Source: Stutzerimonas stutzeri
GTDB taxonomy: Bacteria > Pseudomonadota > Gammaproteobacteria > Pseudomonadales > Pseudomonadaceae
Assembly: GCF_024448895.1 (NCBI RefSeq)
Contig: NZ_JAMOIC010000030.1
Location: forward strand, 1 to 35,122
Reading direction: 5' to 3'
DNA: 35,122 nucleotides
Shown: positions 8,095 through 18,730 of the stretch, piece after piece
How positions within the stretch are numbered: position 1 is the stretch's first letter
Layout: every line of letters begins with the position of its first letter
Program-made: the position numbers and the translations under genes
Notes under the pieces: model-generated
What the model saw: only the letters and a program-made list of their open reading frames with translations
Database searches by the model: none
What the model was told of the DNA's origin: nothing

Positions 8095-8169
8095 TGGCAG
8101 GGGCGGCTGGATTCGAACCAACGCATGCCAGGATCAAAACCTGGTGCCTTACCGCTTGGCGACGCCCCT
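8095..8169 (-). tRNA. tRNA-Gln(TTG), first copy
   Basis: 75 nt with encoded CCA and anticodon TTG, identical over its full length to 7970-8044. The two genes are separated by 50 bp. The 5' end lies only 12 bp beyond the ispE stop codon, so the pair is likely transcribed with ispE and cut out by RNase P. Confidence 0.95.
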
Positions 8170-8181
8170 GTAACGTACAAC

Positions 8182-9042
8182 CTAACCACTTACTTCCTGT
8201 GCCAGTTGCGCAAGCCGTCGGTGCAGCATCGAAATGTTGCGCCCTTGAGCTACGAAAGCTGGTAAATCGGCTGGAAGTTGGCGGCAAACTCTATCAGCCT
8301 CACCTTTGTTTGGGAAGCTCCCAAACACACAAGATCCAGTGCCGGTCATTCTTGCTGGAACGAAATTGTTCAACAAGCTCAAAGCGTTACGTACTTCTGG
8401 ATAACGCTTCTCGACCACCGGCTGACAGTCGTTACGACCGCCCCCTGCATGAAGGCTGCGAACTGTAATGGCCGGGGTATTGCGTGTCAACTCTGGGTCG
8501 GAAAATATTTCCGCTGTACTAACAGAGACTTGCGGGACGATGACGAGGAACCAGGGCTCGGTCAATTCGACCGGCTGCAGGCGCTCTCCGACCCCTTCGG
8601 CAAAGGCCGCGTGGCCTCTGACGAACACCGGTACGTCGGCTCCGAGCGCTAGGCCGAACTCGGCCAGCCGGTCCACTCCCAGGCGCGTCTGCCAGAGGTG
8701 GTCCAGGCCAAGCAGAGTAGTGGCGGCGTCAGAGCTGCCCCCGCCAATGCCGCCGCCCATGGGTAGCCGCTTGGTCAGCTCGATATCAGCGCCGAGGGTG
8801 CAGCCGCTTCGGGCCTGGAGCAGGCGGGCCGCGCGGACAATGAGGTTGCTGTCATGGTCGACGCCGGGCAACTCGGACTTCAGCTTGATCTGGCCATCGG
8901 TCCGGGCTGTGAAGTTCAGCTCGTCGCCATAGTCGAGAAACTGGAACAGCGTCTGCAGCTCGTGATAGCCATCAGCGCGACGCCCCAGAATGTGCAGCAT
9001 CAGATTGAGTTTGGCCGGGGCGGGGAGTGTCAGTGTCGGCAT
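8182..9042 (-). CDS. ispE: 4-diphosphocytidyl-2-C-methyl-D-erythritol kinase
   Basis: 286 aa, the usual length. It phosphorylates CDP-methylerythritol with ATP in the MEP (non-mevalonate) isoprenoid pathway. It is a GHMP kinase: N-terminal [23 protein letters not shown] (8-30) with the substrate lysine and HEL motif, and the glycine-rich ATP loop [14 protein letters not shown] near 92-105. The ATG overlaps the lolB stop by one base (TAATG), so the two are translationally coupled. The two tRNA-Gln genes follow immediately. Confidence 0.97.
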   Translation of the reverse strand: MPTLTLPAPAKLNLMLHILGRRADGYHELQTLFQFLDYGDELNFTARTDGQIKLKSELPGVDHDSNLIVRAARLLQARSGCTLGADIELTKRLPMGGGIGGGSSDAATTLLGLDHLWQTRLGVDRLAEFGLALGADVPVFVRGHAAFAEGVGERLQPVELTEPWFLVIVPQVSVSTAEIFSDPELTRNTPAITVRSLHAGGGRNDCQPVVEKRYPEVRNALSLLNNFVPARMTGTGSCVFGSFPNKGEADRVCRQLPADLPAFVAQGRNISMLHRRLAQLAQEVSG

Positions 9043-9662
9043 TAGCGACCGAGCTGGCGCGGCTGCCAGTCCTTGACCACGAGGGTGATCTTCAAGTCAC
9101 GACCTGCAAGCTTGATACGCGACGGCAGGCTATAGCCGTCTTCCTCGCTGTAACCGAGGTATTCCACGTCCCAGCCATCCTGCTGCAGTCTGGCAAGGCG
9201 GCCATCGGCGTCCAGCTGGATGCGACTGCGACTGTCCGGCGAGGGCAGGCCGCGCACCCACCAGAGTAGATTCGACACGGGCAGCTGCCAGCCGAGCTGA
9301 CTTTCCACCAGGGCCTCCGGCGAATCGGCTTCATAACGACCCTGGCCGGCAACTTCCAGTGCAACTGCTTCCGGGCGACCAGTCAGCCGGGTAGCGCCAC
9401 GACCCAGCGGGCCGGACAGGCGGATGTCGAAGTAGTCCTGACGTTGCAGCCAGAACAAGGTGCCGCTGCCAGAATCCTGCGGAGCCTGAATGCCAATCTT
9501 GCCGCTGATCTGCCAGCCATCGACCGTGCTCATCTGGGCCTTATGCGCCTTCCAGCCTTCGGCGTTACCCGAACCCTCAACGGATTCCTGGGGGCCGAGT
9601 CCGGCGCAGCCGGCTATCAATAATGCAAGGGCAGGTACCAGCAGATTACGCATCAGCTTCAT
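9042..9662 (-). CDS. lolB: Outer-membrane lipoprotein receptor LolB
   Basis: 206 aa lipoprotein. It accepts lipoproteins from periplasmic LolA and inserts them into the outer membrane. The N-terminus [19 protein letters not shown] is a lipoprotein signal with lipobox LIAGC (Cys19). The mature part has the LolA/LolB half-barrel pattern, including the exposed loop region [21 protein letters not shown] (split here for length: GTLFWLQ then RLSGPLGRG) and a late [11 protein letters not shown] strand. It follows the TPR lipoprotein gene by 3 bp and overlaps ispE by one base, the order seen in other pseudomonads. Confidence 0.95.
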   Translation of the reverse strand: MKLMRNLLVPALALLIAGCAGLGPQESVEGSGNAEGWKAHKAQMSTVDGWQISGKIGIQAPQDSGSGTLFWLQRQDYFDIRLSGPLGRGATRLTGRPEAVALEVAGQGRYEADSPEALVESQLGWQLPVSNLLWWVRGLPSPDSRSRIQLDADGRLARLQQDGWDVEYLGYSEEDGYSLPSRIKLAGRDLKITLVVKDWQPRQLGR

Positions 9663-9665
9663 GGG

Positions 9666-11393
9666 TCAGGGTTTCTCCGAGCCTGTCAGGCGTTTGATGG
9701 TTTCGCGCAGCACCGGGCTATCCGGCTGTTGCTTCAATGCCTCTTTCCAGATCGTCCGCGCTTCTCGCTGATTGCCGGACGCCCAGAGCACCTCGCCCAA
9801 GTGGGCGGCAACCTCGTGATCCGGGAAGCGCTCATGTGCCTTGCGCAGCTGCTCTTCGGCTTCTTCGAGATTGCCGAGGCGGTAATGCACCCAGCCCAGG
9901 CTGTCGAGAATGGCGGCGTCGTTGGGGTTAAGCCGGTAGGCCTGCTCAATGAGCTCCAGGGCTTCTTCATGCCGATCTGTGCGATCGGCCAGTGTGTAAC
10001 CTAGCGCGTTGATCGCCATGGCATTGTCGGGCTCGCGCTCGATGATGAAGCGAAGGTCTCGCTCGAGTAGCTCGAGGTCGCCACGCTTCTCGGCAATCAT
10101 CGCGCGGGTATAGAGAAGATTCAGGTCGCCGGGAAACTGCGCCAGCGCCTGTTCGGTCAGCTCCCACGCGGCGTCGTTCTGCTGCTGTCCCGAAAGCGCT
10201 TCGATTTCAATGAGAAACAGCTGAATGGCGTAATCAGGTTGCTCGTTACGGGCACTGGCCAGCATCGCGGACGCTTCCTGGTTGCGGCCCAGGGAAAACA
10301 GCAATTCTGCCTGCATCAACTGTGCAGGCAGATACTCGTTACCCGGTCCTACCTTGGCGAACGCGGCCAATGCCTGCTCATGGTTGCCCAATTGATTGTG
10401 GGCGCGGCCGAGATTGAAGTGGGCCGCGTCGACGTGGCTGCCGCGCTCGATCAGCTCTTCGAGATAGACGATCGCTTCGCGCCAGGCCTGGGCTTCGAGG
10501 CACACAAGCGCCATTGAGAACCGCAAGTCATCGTCGTCCGGGTATTGTTGGACCAGTGTGGCGAACTCTCCCATGGCCTGGTCGAACCGGTCCTGTTCAA
10601 CCAGCAGTCGGGCGTAGGTCAGTCGCAGGCGTTTATCTTCGGGATGTCGGCGCAGGCTCGCTTCCAGCAGCGGTACGGCCTCCTTGCTACGCTCGAGAAT
10701 CTGCAGCAACCGGGCTTGAAGCAGGATCGAGGGTATCTCCTGCTCGCTGGCGGGCTGCTCCTCGAGTAGCGCCAGTGCTTCGGCGGGCCGACCATCCTGT
10801 TGTAGAAGAACAGCCTTGCCGAACTTCAATTGCGGGTTGTCAGGATGCTTGATTAGCAGTTGATCGAAACTCTTGAGCAGGCCGGTGCGCGTGTCTGGAT
10901 CGGTTTCAGCCGCGGACAGGGCAAGAAAGTCGAAATGCGTATCGCCCTGGCCTTTGAGGACCTCTTCCATGAATTTCAGGGATTCTTCGTAGCGCCCGGC
11001 GCGCGCAAGCTGAACGGCTGCCGCCCGCTGGGCATCAAGGTTCGCCGGTGCGTTGTCAGCCCAGATCATCGCTGTATCCAAGGCGGCCTGGTCAGCACCG
11101 AGGTATTCGGCGATCCGAAAACCTCGTTCGGCTACACCGGCGTCCTGGGTGGCATTGGCCTGTTGCACATAATTACCCAGGGCGATATCGAAGCGGTTGC
11201 GCTGCCCCGCCAGCTCGGCCACGAGCAAGGCGTAAAGCGTGTCGCCGCTGAACGAGCCATATTCGGTGATGGGTGCTTGCGCCGCCTGCGGGGCGGTCTC
11301 CTCGATCGGCGGACCGCTGTCGGGATTGCTCTGCATGAAGCTTTGGCAGCCACCGAGAAAGAGGACGGCACTGAGGGCGAGGAGTTTTTTCAT
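9666..11393 (-). CDS. TPR-repeat outer-membrane lipoprotein
   Basis: 575 aa from the ATG at 11393. The frame extends to 11486, but the lipoprotein signal [16 protein letters not shown] with lipobox LGGC (Cys16) fixes the start. The mature protein is almost entirely TPR-like helical pairs, clearest in the C-terminal half (for example [20 protein letters not shown], and [20 protein letters not shown]). Such proteins act as periplasmic scaffolds; homologues lie beside lolB in pseudomonads. The specific partner is not known to me. It heads the lolB-ispE-tRNA transcription unit and is divergent from hemA across 181 bp. Confidence 0.88.
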   Translation of the reverse strand: MKKLLALSAVLFLGGCQSFMQSNPDSGPPIEETAPQAAQAPITEYGSFSGDTLYALLVAELAGQRNRFDIALGNYVQQANATQDAGVAERGFRIAEYLGADQAALDTAMIWADNAPANLDAQRAAAVQLARAGRYEESLKFMEEVLKGQGDTHFDFLALSAAETDPDTRTGLLKSFDQLLIKHPDNPQLKFGKAVLLQQDGRPAEALALLEEQPASEQEIPSILLQARLLQILERSKEAVPLLEASLRRHPEDKRLRLTYARLLVEQDRFDQAMGEFATLVQQYPDDDDLRFSMALVCLEAQAWREAIVYLEELIERGSHVDAAHFNLGRAHNQLGNHEQALAAFAKVGPGNEYLPAQLMQAELLFSLGRNQEASAMLASARNEQPDYAIQLFLIEIEALSGQQQNDAAWELTEQALAQFPGDLNLLYTRAMIAEKRGDLELLERDLRFIIEREPDNAMAINALGYTLADRTDRHEEALELIEQAYRLNPNDAAILDSLGWVHYRLGNLEEAEEQLRKAHERFPDHEVAAHLGEVLWASGNQREARTIWKEALKQQPDSPVLRETIKRLTGSEKP

Positions 11394-11574
11394 AGGGAAC
11401 ATTTGGCTGGTCTGCGGTCGCGGCATGATGACACAAGCGGTCAGGCAAGCACATGGGCCGGCTTTGGGGGCAATCGGGCTGGTCAAGCAGATTCAGACAA
11501 TGACGGGCAATGGTTGTTCTGAGGCAGGCGAAGTAGGAGAATCGCGCGCTCCGTTTTCGAATCAGCGATCCTGC

Positions 11575-12843
11575 ATGGCTTTCATCGCGCTTGGCATTAA
11601 TCACAAGACCGCATCGGTGGACGTGCGCGAGCGTGTGGCGTTCACCCCGGAGCAGATGGTCGAAGCGCTGCAGCAGCTGTGTCGTGTGACGCCGACGCGC
11701 GAGGCTGCGATCCTGTCTACATGCAATCGCAGCGAGCTGTATCTGGAACAAGAACAGATCGAAGCCGAGGCGGTGCTTGCCTGGCTGGCCAATTATCATC
11801 GCCTGAACCTCGACGAACTGAAGGCCTGTGCCTACGTCCACACCGATAACCAGGCGGTTCGGCACATGATGCGCGTTGCGTCGGGACTGGATTCGATGGT
11901 GCTTGGCGAGCCGCAGATCCTTGGTCAGATGAAGTCTGCCTACGCGGTGGCGCGTGAGGCCGGCAGTGTTGGGCCGCTCCTGGGGCGCCTGTTTCAGGCG
12001 ACATTCAGTACCGCCAAAACTGTCCGCACGGACACTGCCATTGGCGAGAACCCGGTGTCGGTCGCCTTCGCGGCGGTCAGCCTGGCCAAGCAGATCTTCG
12101 CCAATCTGGATCGCAGCCAGGCCCTGCTGATTGGTGCGGGAGAAACCATCACCCTGGTTGCCCGTCATCTGCATGAGCAGGGCGTCAAGCGCATCGTGGT
12201 CGCCAACCGCACACTTGAACGCGCCAGCGCACTGGCTGAACAGTTCGGTGCCCACGCCATCCTGCTGGCCGACATCCCGCTAGAGCTCTACAACAGCGAT
12301 ATCGTGATCAGTTCGACAGCCAGCCAGCTGCCGATCCTCGGCAAGGGCGCCGTAGAGCAGGCGCTGAAGAAGCGCAAACACAAGCCGATGTTCATGGTCG
12401 ACATCGCCGTACCCCGCGACATAGAAGCGCAGGTCGGCGAGCTGGACGACGTCTACCTCTATACGGTCGATGACCTGCATGAGGTCGTCGCCGAGAATCT
12501 CAAGAGCCGGCAGGGCGCTGCCCAGGCTGCAGAGGGGCTGGTCGCTGCCGGTACCGATGACTTTATGGCCCGCCTGCGTGAGCTGGCTGCAGTGGATGTG
12601 CTCAAGGCCTACCGGCAGCACGCCGAGCGTATTCGCGACGAGGAGATGCTCCGTGCCCAGAGACTGCTGGCCAATGGCGCGACGCCCGAGGACGCTCTGG
12701 CACAGCTGGCGCGGGGCCTGACCAACAAGCTGCTGCACGCGCCAAGCGTTCAGCTGAAAAAACTCTCCGCCGAGGGGCGCGTGGAAGCTCTGAGCATCGT
12801 TCAGGAGCTTTTTGCCCTTCAGGACACCACGGATAAACCATGA
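11575..12843 (+). CDS. hemA: Glutamyl-tRNA reductase
   Basis: 422 aa from the ATG at 11575; the open frame runs further upstream, but the family begins [13 protein letters not shown]. It reduces glutamyl-tRNA(Glu) to glutamate-1-semialdehyde with NADPH, the first committed step of C5 tetrapyrrole (heme) synthesis. Catalytic Cys50 sits in [12 protein letters not shown]. The NADPH fold starts at [16 protein letters not shown] (about 183-198), and a helical dimerisation domain ends the protein. Its stop overlaps the prfA start as ATGA. It is divergent from the TPR lipoprotein gene, so its promoter is in 11394-11574. Confidence 0.97.
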   Translation: MAFIALGINHKTASVDVRERVAFTPEQMVEALQQLCRVTPTREAAILSTCNRSELYLEQEQIEAEAVLAWLANYHRLNLDELKACAYVHTDNQAVRHMMRVASGLDSMVLGEPQILGQMKSAYAVAREAGSVGPLLGRLFQATFSTAKTVRTDTAIGENPVSVAFAAVSLAKQIFANLDRSQALLIGAGETITLVARHLHEQGVKRIVVANRTLERASALAEQFGAHAILLADIPLELYNSDIVISSTASQLPILGKGAVEQALKKRKHKPMFMVDIAVPRDIEAQVGELDDVYLYTVDDLHEVVAENLKSRQGAAQAAEGLVAAGTDDFMARLRELAAVDVLKAYRQHAERIRDEEMLRAQRLLANGATPEDALAQLARGLTNKLLHAPSVQLKKLSAEGRVEALSIVQELFALQDTTDKP

Positions 12844-13922
12844 AAGCGTCGCTGCTCAACAAACTCGATACGCTGCAGGACCGCTTCGAAGAATTGACGG
12901 CCCTGCTTGGTGACGCTGAAGTGATCAGCGATCAGACCCGGTTTCGCGCCTATTCTCGCGAATACGCCGAGGTCGAGCCGGTCATTGCAACGTACCGTGA
13001 ATTCATAAAGATGCAGTCCGACCTGGAGGGCGCACAGGCGCTGCTCAAGGACAACGATCCGGACGTGCGGGAGATGGCCGAGGAAGAAGTCACCGAGGCC
13101 CGCGAGAAGCTCGATGAAATCGAAGCGCGCCTGCAGCGCATGTTGCTGCCGAAGGATCCAAAGGACGGGCGTAACGTCTTTCTGGAAATCCGAGCGGGGA
13201 CCGGCGGCGACGAGGCGGCAATTTTTTCGGGTGATCTGTTTCGCATGTATTCGCGCTATGCCGAACGACAGGGCTGGCGTGTGGAGATTCTCTCCGAGAG
13301 CCCTGGTGAGCATGGGGGTTATAAAGAAGTCATCTCGCGGGTCGAAGGTGACAATGTATTCGCCAAGCTCAAGTTCGAGTCAGGCGCACATCGCGTGCAG
13401 CGCGTTCCTGAAACCGAATCCCAGGGTCGCATTCACACCTCCGCCTGCACCGTGGCGGTACTACCGGAGCCGGACGAGCAGATCGCCATCGAGATCAACC
13501 CGGCCGACTTACGCGTAGACACCTATCGCGCATCCGGTGCCGGCGGTCAGCACATCAACAAGACCGATTCGGCCGTTCGTATCACTCATATGCCCAGCGG
13601 CATAGTGGTCGAATGTCAGGAAGAGCGCTCGCAGCACAAGAACCGAGCCCGGGCCATGTCATGGCTGGCGGCCAAGCTGCAGGATGTGCAGGACAGTGCC
13701 GCGCATAAGGAAATCTCCGACACGCGCAAGTTGCTTGTTGGCTCAGGCGACCGCTCCGAGCGGATACGGACCTACAATTTTCCGCAGGGCCGCGTCACCG
13801 ATCATCGCATCAACCTCACGCTCTATTCGCTTAACGAGGTTATCGGCGGAGCGGTGGAGCAAGTCATCGAGCCCTTGCTGCAGGAGTATCAGGCTGACCA
13901 GCTGGCAGCCTTGGGCGACTGA
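12840..13922 (+). CDS. prfA: Peptide chain release factor 1
   Basis: 360 aa, the standard length. It recognises UAA and UAG in the ribosomal A site and triggers peptide release. The codon-reading PxT motif is PET (190-192, in [10 protein letters not shown]) and the catalytic GGQ is at 235-237 ([14 protein letters not shown]). Its GGQ glutamine is methylated by PrmC, encoded 90 bp downstream. The start overlaps hemA by four bases, which suggests coupling. Confidence 0.98.
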   Translation: MKASLLNKLDTLQDRFEELTALLGDAEVISDQTRFRAYSREYAEVEPVIATYREFIKMQSDLEGAQALLKDNDPDVREMAEEEVTEAREKLDEIEARLQRMLLPKDPKDGRNVFLEIRAGTGGDEAAIFSGDLFRMYSRYAERQGWRVEILSESPGEHGGYKEVISRVEGDNVFAKLKFESGAHRVQRVPETESQGRIHTSACTVAVLPEPDEQIAIEINPADLRVDTYRASGAGGQHINKTDSAVRITHMPSGIVVECQEERSQHKNRARAMSWLAAKLQDVQDSAAHKEISDTRKLLVGSGDRSERIRTYNFPQGRVTDHRINLTLYSLNEVIGGAVEQVIEPLLQEYQADQLAALGD

Positions 13923-14012
13923 CCTACCAACTAAGCAAGTTCACCGCTCAACGACGTACCGTTCAATCGACTCCGGCTTGCTTCGCCTGACAGCCGCGCC
14001 TACGGAAAGCTA

Positions 14013-14840
14013 ATGTCCTCCATCGAGTCCCTGCTTCGTTCGGCCACTTTGCCGGAATCACCCAGCGCCAGGCTCGACGCCGAGTGGCTGTTGGCAGCAG
14101 CGCTCGGCAAGCCGACCAGCTACCTGCGCACCTGGCCAGAACGGGAAGTTCCGGACGATTGTGAAGCACGTTTCATGGCTGACCTCGCGCGGCGGCGTCA
14201 GGGCGAGCCGATAGCCTACATCCTTGGTCGACAGGGTTTCTGGAGTCTGGATCTGGAGGTTGCCCCGCACACCCTGATTCCGCGCCCCGATACCGAGCTG
14301 CTGGTCGAAACGGCGCTACAGTTGGTGCCGGCCACAGCGCGTGACGTTCTTGATCTGGGGACGGGTACCGGGGCGATCGCGCTGGCCCTGGCCAATGACC
14401 GCCCGGCGTGGTCCGTCATAGGTGTCGACCGTATCGCTGAAGCCGTCGCGCTGGCGACCCGCAACGCCGAGCGACTGAAGTTGCCCAATGTCAGGTTCTT
14501 CGAAAGCCAGTGGTTCTCTGCGCTTGGTGGGCAGCGTTATTCGCTGATCGTCAGCAACCCTCCTTACATCCGCGCCCGCGACCCCCATCTGCTGCAGGGG
14601 GACCTACGCTTTGAGCCAGACAGCGCCCTGGTGGCTGGCGAGGACGGGTTGGACGACATCCGTCAAATCATCTCCAGTGCGCCAGACTATCTATTACAAG
14701 ATGGTTGGCTGGTTCTGGAGCACGGTTACGATCAGGCGCACGAGGTGCGTCAGCTGCTGATGGATCGGGGGTTCGCCGATGCCCAGAGTCGCACCGATCT
14801 GGGCGGCCACGAACGAGTCACCTTGGGTTCCTGGTCATGA
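14013..14840 (+). CDS. prmC: Release-factor glutamine methyltransferase
   Basis: 275 aa. It uses S-adenosylmethionine to methylate the GGQ glutamine of RF1 and RF2. A helical N-terminal substrate domain (1-75) precedes the methyltransferase fold: SAM motif DLGTGTGAIALAL (114-126) and catalytic NPPY at 182-185 (SNPPYIRARDPHL). GGAAAG upstream may be the ribosome site. The gene directly follows its substrate gene prfA, and its stop TGA overlaps the in-frame ATG at 14837 of moeB. Confidence 0.97.
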   Translation: MSSIESLLRSATLPESPSARLDAEWLLAAALGKPTSYLRTWPEREVPDDCEARFMADLARRRQGEPIAYILGRQGFWSLDLEVAPHTLIPRPDTELLVETALQLVPATARDVLDLGTGTGAIALALANDRPAWSVIGVDRIAEAVALATRNAERLKLPNVRFFESQWFSALGGQRYSLIVSNPPYIRARDPHLLQGDLRFEPDSALVAGEDGLDDIRQIISSAPDYLLQDGWLVLEHGYDQAHEVRQLLMDRGFADAQSRTDLGGHERVTLGSWS

Positions 14841-14860
14841 GTCAACTTCAGGAGGGCGAC

Positions 14861-15616
14861 ATGCTTAGCGACGACGAGCTCCTGCGCTATAGCCGGCAGA
14901 TTCTGCTCAAGCAGGTCGACATTGAAGGCCAGCTGAAGCTCAAGCAGAGCCGGGTCCTGATTGTCGGCCTCGGTGGGCTGGGCTCGCCGGTAGCGCTGTA
15001 TCTGGCTGCTGCCGGGGTCGGCGAATTGCATCTGGCTGACTTCGACAGCGTCGACCTGACTAATCTGCAACGTCAGGTGCTACACGATTCGTCTTCCATC
15101 GGTAGGGAGAAAGTGGACTCGGCGATGGCGCGGTTGTCAGCGTTGAATCCGCTGGCAAAGCTGGTGCCACATCGTACGGCGATGGACGCCGACTCTCTTG
15201 AAACGGCCGTAGCCGCCGTGGATCTGGTGCTCGATTGCACCGACAACTTCGCCGTGCGCGAAGCCATCAACGCGGCATGCGTGGCGGTTAAAAAGCCGCT
15301 GGTCAGCGGTGCCGCGATACGTCTGGAAGGACAGCTCTCAGTATTCGATGCCAGGCTGGAGACGAGCCCCTGCTACCACTGCCTGTACGGGCACGGCAGC
15401 GAAGCCGAACTGACATGCAGTGAGGCGGGCGTGCTGGGACCCGTGGTTGGAATGGTGGGGAGCCTGCAAGCCCTCGAGGCGCTCAAGCTGCTGGCCGGCT
15501 TTGGCGAGCCGCTCATTGGTCGGTTGCTGCTGGTGGACGCCTTGTCGAGTCGCTTTCGCGAACTCAAGGTCAAGCGTGACCCTGGCTGCACGGTCTGCGG
15601 TAGCCGACATGGCTGA
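14861..15616 (+). CDS. moeB: Molybdopterin-synthase adenylyltransferase-like E1 protein
   Basis: 251 aa from the ATG at 14861, which has AGGAGG at the right distance; an ATG at 14837 overlapping the prmC stop would add eight residues. It is an E1-like enzyme (MoeB/ThiF family) that adenylates the C-terminus of a ubiquitin-like sulfur carrier such as MoaD. The nucleotide loop GLGGLGSP is at 36-43, with the following [14 protein letters not shown] typical. Two CxxC pairs (CYHC and CTVC) bind structural zinc. ThiF activity on ThiS is the alternative. Its stop overlaps murI by eight bases. Confidence 0.9.
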   Translation: MLSDDELLRYSRQILLKQVDIEGQLKLKQSRVLIVGLGGLGSPVALYLAAAGVGELHLADFDSVDLTNLQRQVLHDSSSIGREKVDSAMARLSALNPLAKLVPHRTAMDADSLETAVAAVDLVLDCTDNFAVREAINAACVAVKKPLVSGAAIRLEGQLSVFDARLETSPCYHCLYGHGSEAELTCSEAGVLGPVVGMVGSLQALEALKLLAGFGEPLIGRLLLVDALSSRFRELKVKRDPGCTVCGSRHG

Positions 15617-16400
15617 CAACGCGCCAATCGGGGTTTTCGATTCCGGGGTAGGGGGGCTATCGGTACTTCGGGAAATCCGGACGCGTCTTCCCAATGAATC
15701 ACTGCTGTACCTGGCCGATAGCGGGCACGTGCCCTACGGCGAAAAAAGCCCTGAGTTCATTCGTGATCGCTGTCGCTCGATAGTAAGTTTTCTGCTGGAG
15801 CAGGGCGCCAAGGCGCTGGTGGTTGCTTGCAACACTGCGACTGCAGCGGGTATCGCCGATCTTCGTCTGCTGTACCCGGACCTGCCGCTGGTGGGCATGG
15901 AGCCTGCAGTCAAGCCGGCCGCTCTTGCCACACGTTCCGGCGTGGTGGGAGTGCTTGCCACGACGGGCACCTTGAAAAGCGCAAAATTTGCCGCCTTGCT
16001 CGATCGTTTCGCCAGTGATGTCCGGGTCATCACCCAGCCATGTCCTGGGCTCGTGGAACGCATCGAGGCGGGTGAGCTTGACACTCCAGGCACGCGCTCG
16101 CTGCTCGCGGGTTTCGTTCAGCCTTTGATCGAGCAAGGCTGTGACACAGTCATTCTGGGCTGCACCCATTACCCGTTCGTCAAACCGCTGCTGCGTGAAA
16201 TGCTGCCTGCGTCCGTGGCACTTGTAGATACGGGAGCCGCAGTCGCCAGACATCTGGAAAGCGTACTGGCAACGCATCATCGGCTGGCAGACGGGCTATC
16301 GTCATCTAGGTTCTGGAGTAGTGGTGATCCCCGGCGATTGTCTGCGGTTCTGCCGGTACTTTGGGGCGAAAACGGTACAGTTTCCTACTGTTCTGTTTAG
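15609..16400 (+). CDS. murI: Glutamate racemase
   Basis: 263 aa. It converts L- to D-glutamate for peptidoglycan stem peptides. N-terminal [13 protein letters not shown] (8-20) holds the catalytic Asp/Ser region. The two catalytic cysteines are C74 ([11 protein letters not shown]) and C185 ([10 protein letters not shown]). The start overlaps the moeB stop by eight bases, as in a tight operon. The last 20 residues are less conserved. A pagL-like gene follows after 83 bp. Confidence 0.97.
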   Translation: MADNAPIGVFDSGVGGLSVLREIRTRLPNESLLYLADSGHVPYGEKSPEFIRDRCRSIVSFLLEQGAKALVVACNTATAAGIADLRLLYPDLPLVGMEPAVKPAALATRSGVVGVLATTGTLKSAKFAALLDRFASDVRVITQPCPGLVERIEAGELDTPGTRSLLAGFVQPLIEQGCDTVILGCTHYPFVKPLLREMLPASVALVDTGAAVARHLESVLATHHRLADGLSSSRFWSSGDPRRLSAVLPVLWGENGTVSYCSV

Positions 16401-16483
16401 GAACTCTCGGTAACGGAGCGGCTCTGTAATTAAGTAATACTGAATAAACAAAAGCGGCCTACGTTTTGATAAGGAAATTCCGT

Positions 16484-17002
16484 ATGAAGAAACTGATCTC
16501 CCTCGCTGCGGTTGCGGCTGTCTCACTGGGTCAGGTAGCGGCTGCTCATGCGCTCGATCTCACCGTTGCGGTCGGCCAGACCGGTGAGTCCACGATGACC
16601 TATCGCATCGGTACGCAAGTCGATTTCAACCGCAGCTGGTTCCAGACGAGCGTGGGTCGACTGACTGGCTACTGGGATGCGGGATACACCTACTGGGAAG
16701 GGGACAAGACCTCCGCCAACCACAGCGTGTCGCTGGCGCCTGTTTTCGTCTATGAGTTCGCAGGCGATGCGGTAAAGCCTTACCTGGAGGCAGGGATCGG
16801 CATCGCAGCGTTCGAGAACACCGAGGTTGAGAATAACGATCTGGGTTCATCGTTCCAGTTCGAGGATCGTTTTGGAGCCGGTCTGCGCTTCGCCGGCGGT
16901 CATGAAGTGGGCATCCGGGCGATTCACTACTCCAACGCCGGTATCAAGAACCCCAACGATGGTATCGAGAGCTATGCCCTGCATTATCGGGCTTCGTTCT
17001 GA
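16484..17002 (+). CDS. pagL: Lipid A 3-O-deacylase (PagL family)
   Basis: 172 aa from the ATG at 16484 (AAGGAA upstream); an ATG at 16466 has no such support. Signal peptide 1-23 ends AHA. The mature protein is an eight-stranded outer-membrane barrel ending in aromatic Phe. The catalytic residues of PagL are present with exact spacing: H148 and S150 in IHYSN and E162 in NDGIESY (mature positions about 125, 127 and 139). It removes the 3-O-linked acyl chain of lipid A. It follows murI, as in P. aeruginosa, but with 83 bp and probably its own promoter. Confidence 0.93.
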   Translation: MKKLISLAAVAAVSLGQVAAAHALDLTVAVGQTGESTMTYRIGTQVDFNRSWFQTSVGRLTGYWDAGYTYWEGDKTSANHSVSLAPVFVYEFAGDAVKPYLEAGIGIAAFENTEVENNDLGSSFQFEDRFGAGLRFAGGHEVGIRAIHYSNAGIKNPNDGIESYALHYRASF

Positions 17003-17020
17003 GCACCGTTGATCTGTTCC

Positions 17021-17046
17021 GCTGACGGCATGGCTTTGCCGTCAGC
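17021..17046. terminator. Hairpin between convergent pagL and YkgJ-type genes
   Basis: A perfect 10-bp stem GCTGACGGCA / TGCCGTCAGC with a six-base loop. It overlaps the stop codon of the minus-strand gene. There is no clear T run on either side, so it may be a weak bidirectional terminator or an mRNA-stabilising end. Confidence 0.5.
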
Positions 17047-17362
17047 GATCTTCCAGATAGGCAGCTGAGGAGCCCTTGCGCTCTTCCAGGCAGTCTTCGG
17101 ACCCCAGTTCGAACTCGCGGCAGATCATGGGGCGCTGTTCATAGATGGTGCAGCGCATGCTGTCCCGGTCGAGCGCTGCGCACCAGCCATCATCCAGACG
17201 CCGCATCACCTGCCCACCCCAGTCATCCTCGTCAATGAAGCGCCACGGCACACCCGTATCACCGAGCAGCAGAACTTCGAGCCGGCAGCAGCAGGCTGCG
17301 CAGGTCGAACAGCTGACGCTGTCATCGGCTATCTGGCGGTGTGGAATGGCGGGGTAGGTCAT
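17042..17362 (-). CDS. YkgJ-family cysteine-cluster protein
   Basis: 106 aa. It belongs to the zinc- or iron-chelating YkgJ / UPF0153 type: cysteines at CSTCAACCC (18-26), then WCAALD, MRCTIYEQRPMICREFELGSEDC, the usual C...C...RP..CR.FE...C pattern. The metal and function are unproven for the family. It is probably a single-gene unit, convergent with pagL and separated from uraA by a hairpin. Confidence 0.88.
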   Translation of the reverse strand: MTYPAIPHRQIADDSVSCSTCAACCCRLEVLLLGDTGVPWRFIDEDDWGGQVMRRLDDGWCAALDRDSMRCTIYEQRPMICREFELGSEDCLEERKGSSAAYLEDR

Positions 17363-17432
17363 GGCGGCAGTCTACTCGTCTTGCCGCAGATCATGCAGTG
17401 GGGATGGAGTGGCGGTTGTAGGGCGGGGCCGT

Positions 17433-17459
17433 GCTGCCAGCACTCGAGGTGCTGGCAGC
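17433..17459 (-). terminator. Hairpin downstream of uraA
   Basis: An 11-bp perfect stem, GCTGCCAGCAC / GTGCTGGCAGC, around a TCGAG loop, seven bases after the uraA stop on the minus strand. No T run follows, so Rho-independent function is uncertain; it may mark or protect the 3' end of upp-uraA mRNA. Confidence 0.55.
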
Positions 17460-17465
17460 TTCACG

Positions 17466-18728
17466 TCAGCTGTTTTCGTCGAGCTGCTTGTTCTTCCAAC
17501 CTTCGCCGCCCGGTAGCACCAGATTCAGGAGCAGGGCGATGATGGCGCACAGCGAGATGCCCGACAGGCTGAACTCGCCATAACCGAAAACCATGCCGCC
17601 GATGCCGAACACCAGCGTCACCGACACGATGATAAGGTTTCGTGCTTCGGCCAGATCAACCTGATGGCGGATCAGCGTGCTCAGCCCGACCACGGCGATC
17701 GAGCCGAACAAAAGGCACAGAATGCCGCCCATGACCGGTACCGGGATGCTCAGCAGACCGGCGCCAAACTTGCCGATAAAGGCCAGGACGATGGCGAACA
17801 CTGCCGCCCAGGTCATCACCTTCGGGTTGTAGTTCTTGGTCAGCATCACCGCGCCGGTGACTTCCGCGTACGTGGTGTTGGGTGGGCCGCCAAACAGGCC
17901 GGCAGCGGAAGTTGCCAGGCCGTCACCCAGCAGGGTGCGATGCAGGCCGGGCTTCTTGATGAAATTCTTGCCCGTTACGCCACCGATCGCGACCACGCCG
18001 CCAATGTGTTCGATGGCCGGGGCGAGCGCGACGGGAACCATGAACAGGATCGCGCCCCAGTGGAACTCGGGAGTGACGAAGTTCGGGACGGCGAGCCAGG
18101 GCGCCGCAGCAATACCAGAGGTATCGACGACGCCAAAGGCGAACGACAGGCCGTAGCCCACCGCAACACCAGCGAGGATAGGCACCAATCTGAACAGCCC
18201 TTTGCCGAGCACCGCTACCAGCAGTGTGGTCAGCAGAGCAGGCATGGAAATCATCATGGCTGTTTCGTATGGCACCAGTTGCGCGCTGGCGTCGCCGGCT
18301 TTGCCCATGGCCATGTTTACCGCCACGGGCGACAACGCAAGACCGATGGAAATGATCACAGGCGCGATCACCACTGGCGGCAGCAGACGATCGATGAATC
18401 CGGGACCTTTCAGGCGAACTGCGAAGCCCAGAATTATATAAACCACACCAGCAGCCACCACGCCGCCGAGCACCGCGGGCAGACCGAAATCACTTTTGGC
18501 TGCAATGATCGGTGCGATGAACGCGAAGCTCGATGCCAGAAATACCGGTACCTCACGCTTGGTCACGACCTGAAACAGCAGGGTGCCGATGCCGGCAGTG
18601 AACAGGGCTACGTTGGGGTCCATCCCGGTGATGAGCGGCATCAATACTAACGCGCCGAAAGCGACGAAGAGCATCTGCGCGCCGGCCAGCACCTGACGCC
18701 CGAGCGGGTCTTCCATGGGCTGCGACAT
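17466..18728 (-). CDS. uraA: Uracil:proton symporter (NCS2 family)
   Basis: 420 aa inner-membrane transporter with about 14 hydrophobic segments. It imports uracil with protons. The NCS2 signature glutamates are visible: APAIEHIGG (TM8) and TTYAEVTGA (TM10), with the intervening glycine- and proline-rich GGPPN. The start MSQPMEDPLGRQVLAG has AAGGAC upstream, overlapping the end of upp. The two-base gap to upp indicates one transcript: the imported uracil is trapped as UMP by Upp. Confidence 0.95.
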   Translation of the reverse strand: MSQPMEDPLGRQVLAGAQMLFVAFGALVLMPLITGMDPNVALFTAGIGTLLFQVVTKREVPVFLASSFAFIAPIIAAKSDFGLPAVLGGVVAAGVVYIILGFAVRLKGPGFIDRLLPPVVIAPVIISIGLALSPVAVNMAMGKAGDASAQLVPYETAMMISMPALLTTLLVAVLGKGLFRLVPILAGVAVGYGLSFAFGVVDTSGIAAAPWLAVPNFVTPEFHWGAILFMVPVALAPAIEHIGGVVAIGGVTGKNFIKKPGLHRTLLGDGLATSAAGLFGGPPNTTYAEVTGAVMLTKNYNPKVMTWAAVFAIVLAFIGKFGAGLLSIPVPVMGGILCLLFGSIAVVGLSTLIRHQVDLAEARNLIIVSVTLVFGIGGMVFGYGEFSLSGISLCAIIALLLNLVLPGGEGWKNKQLDENS

Positions 18729-18730
18729 GC

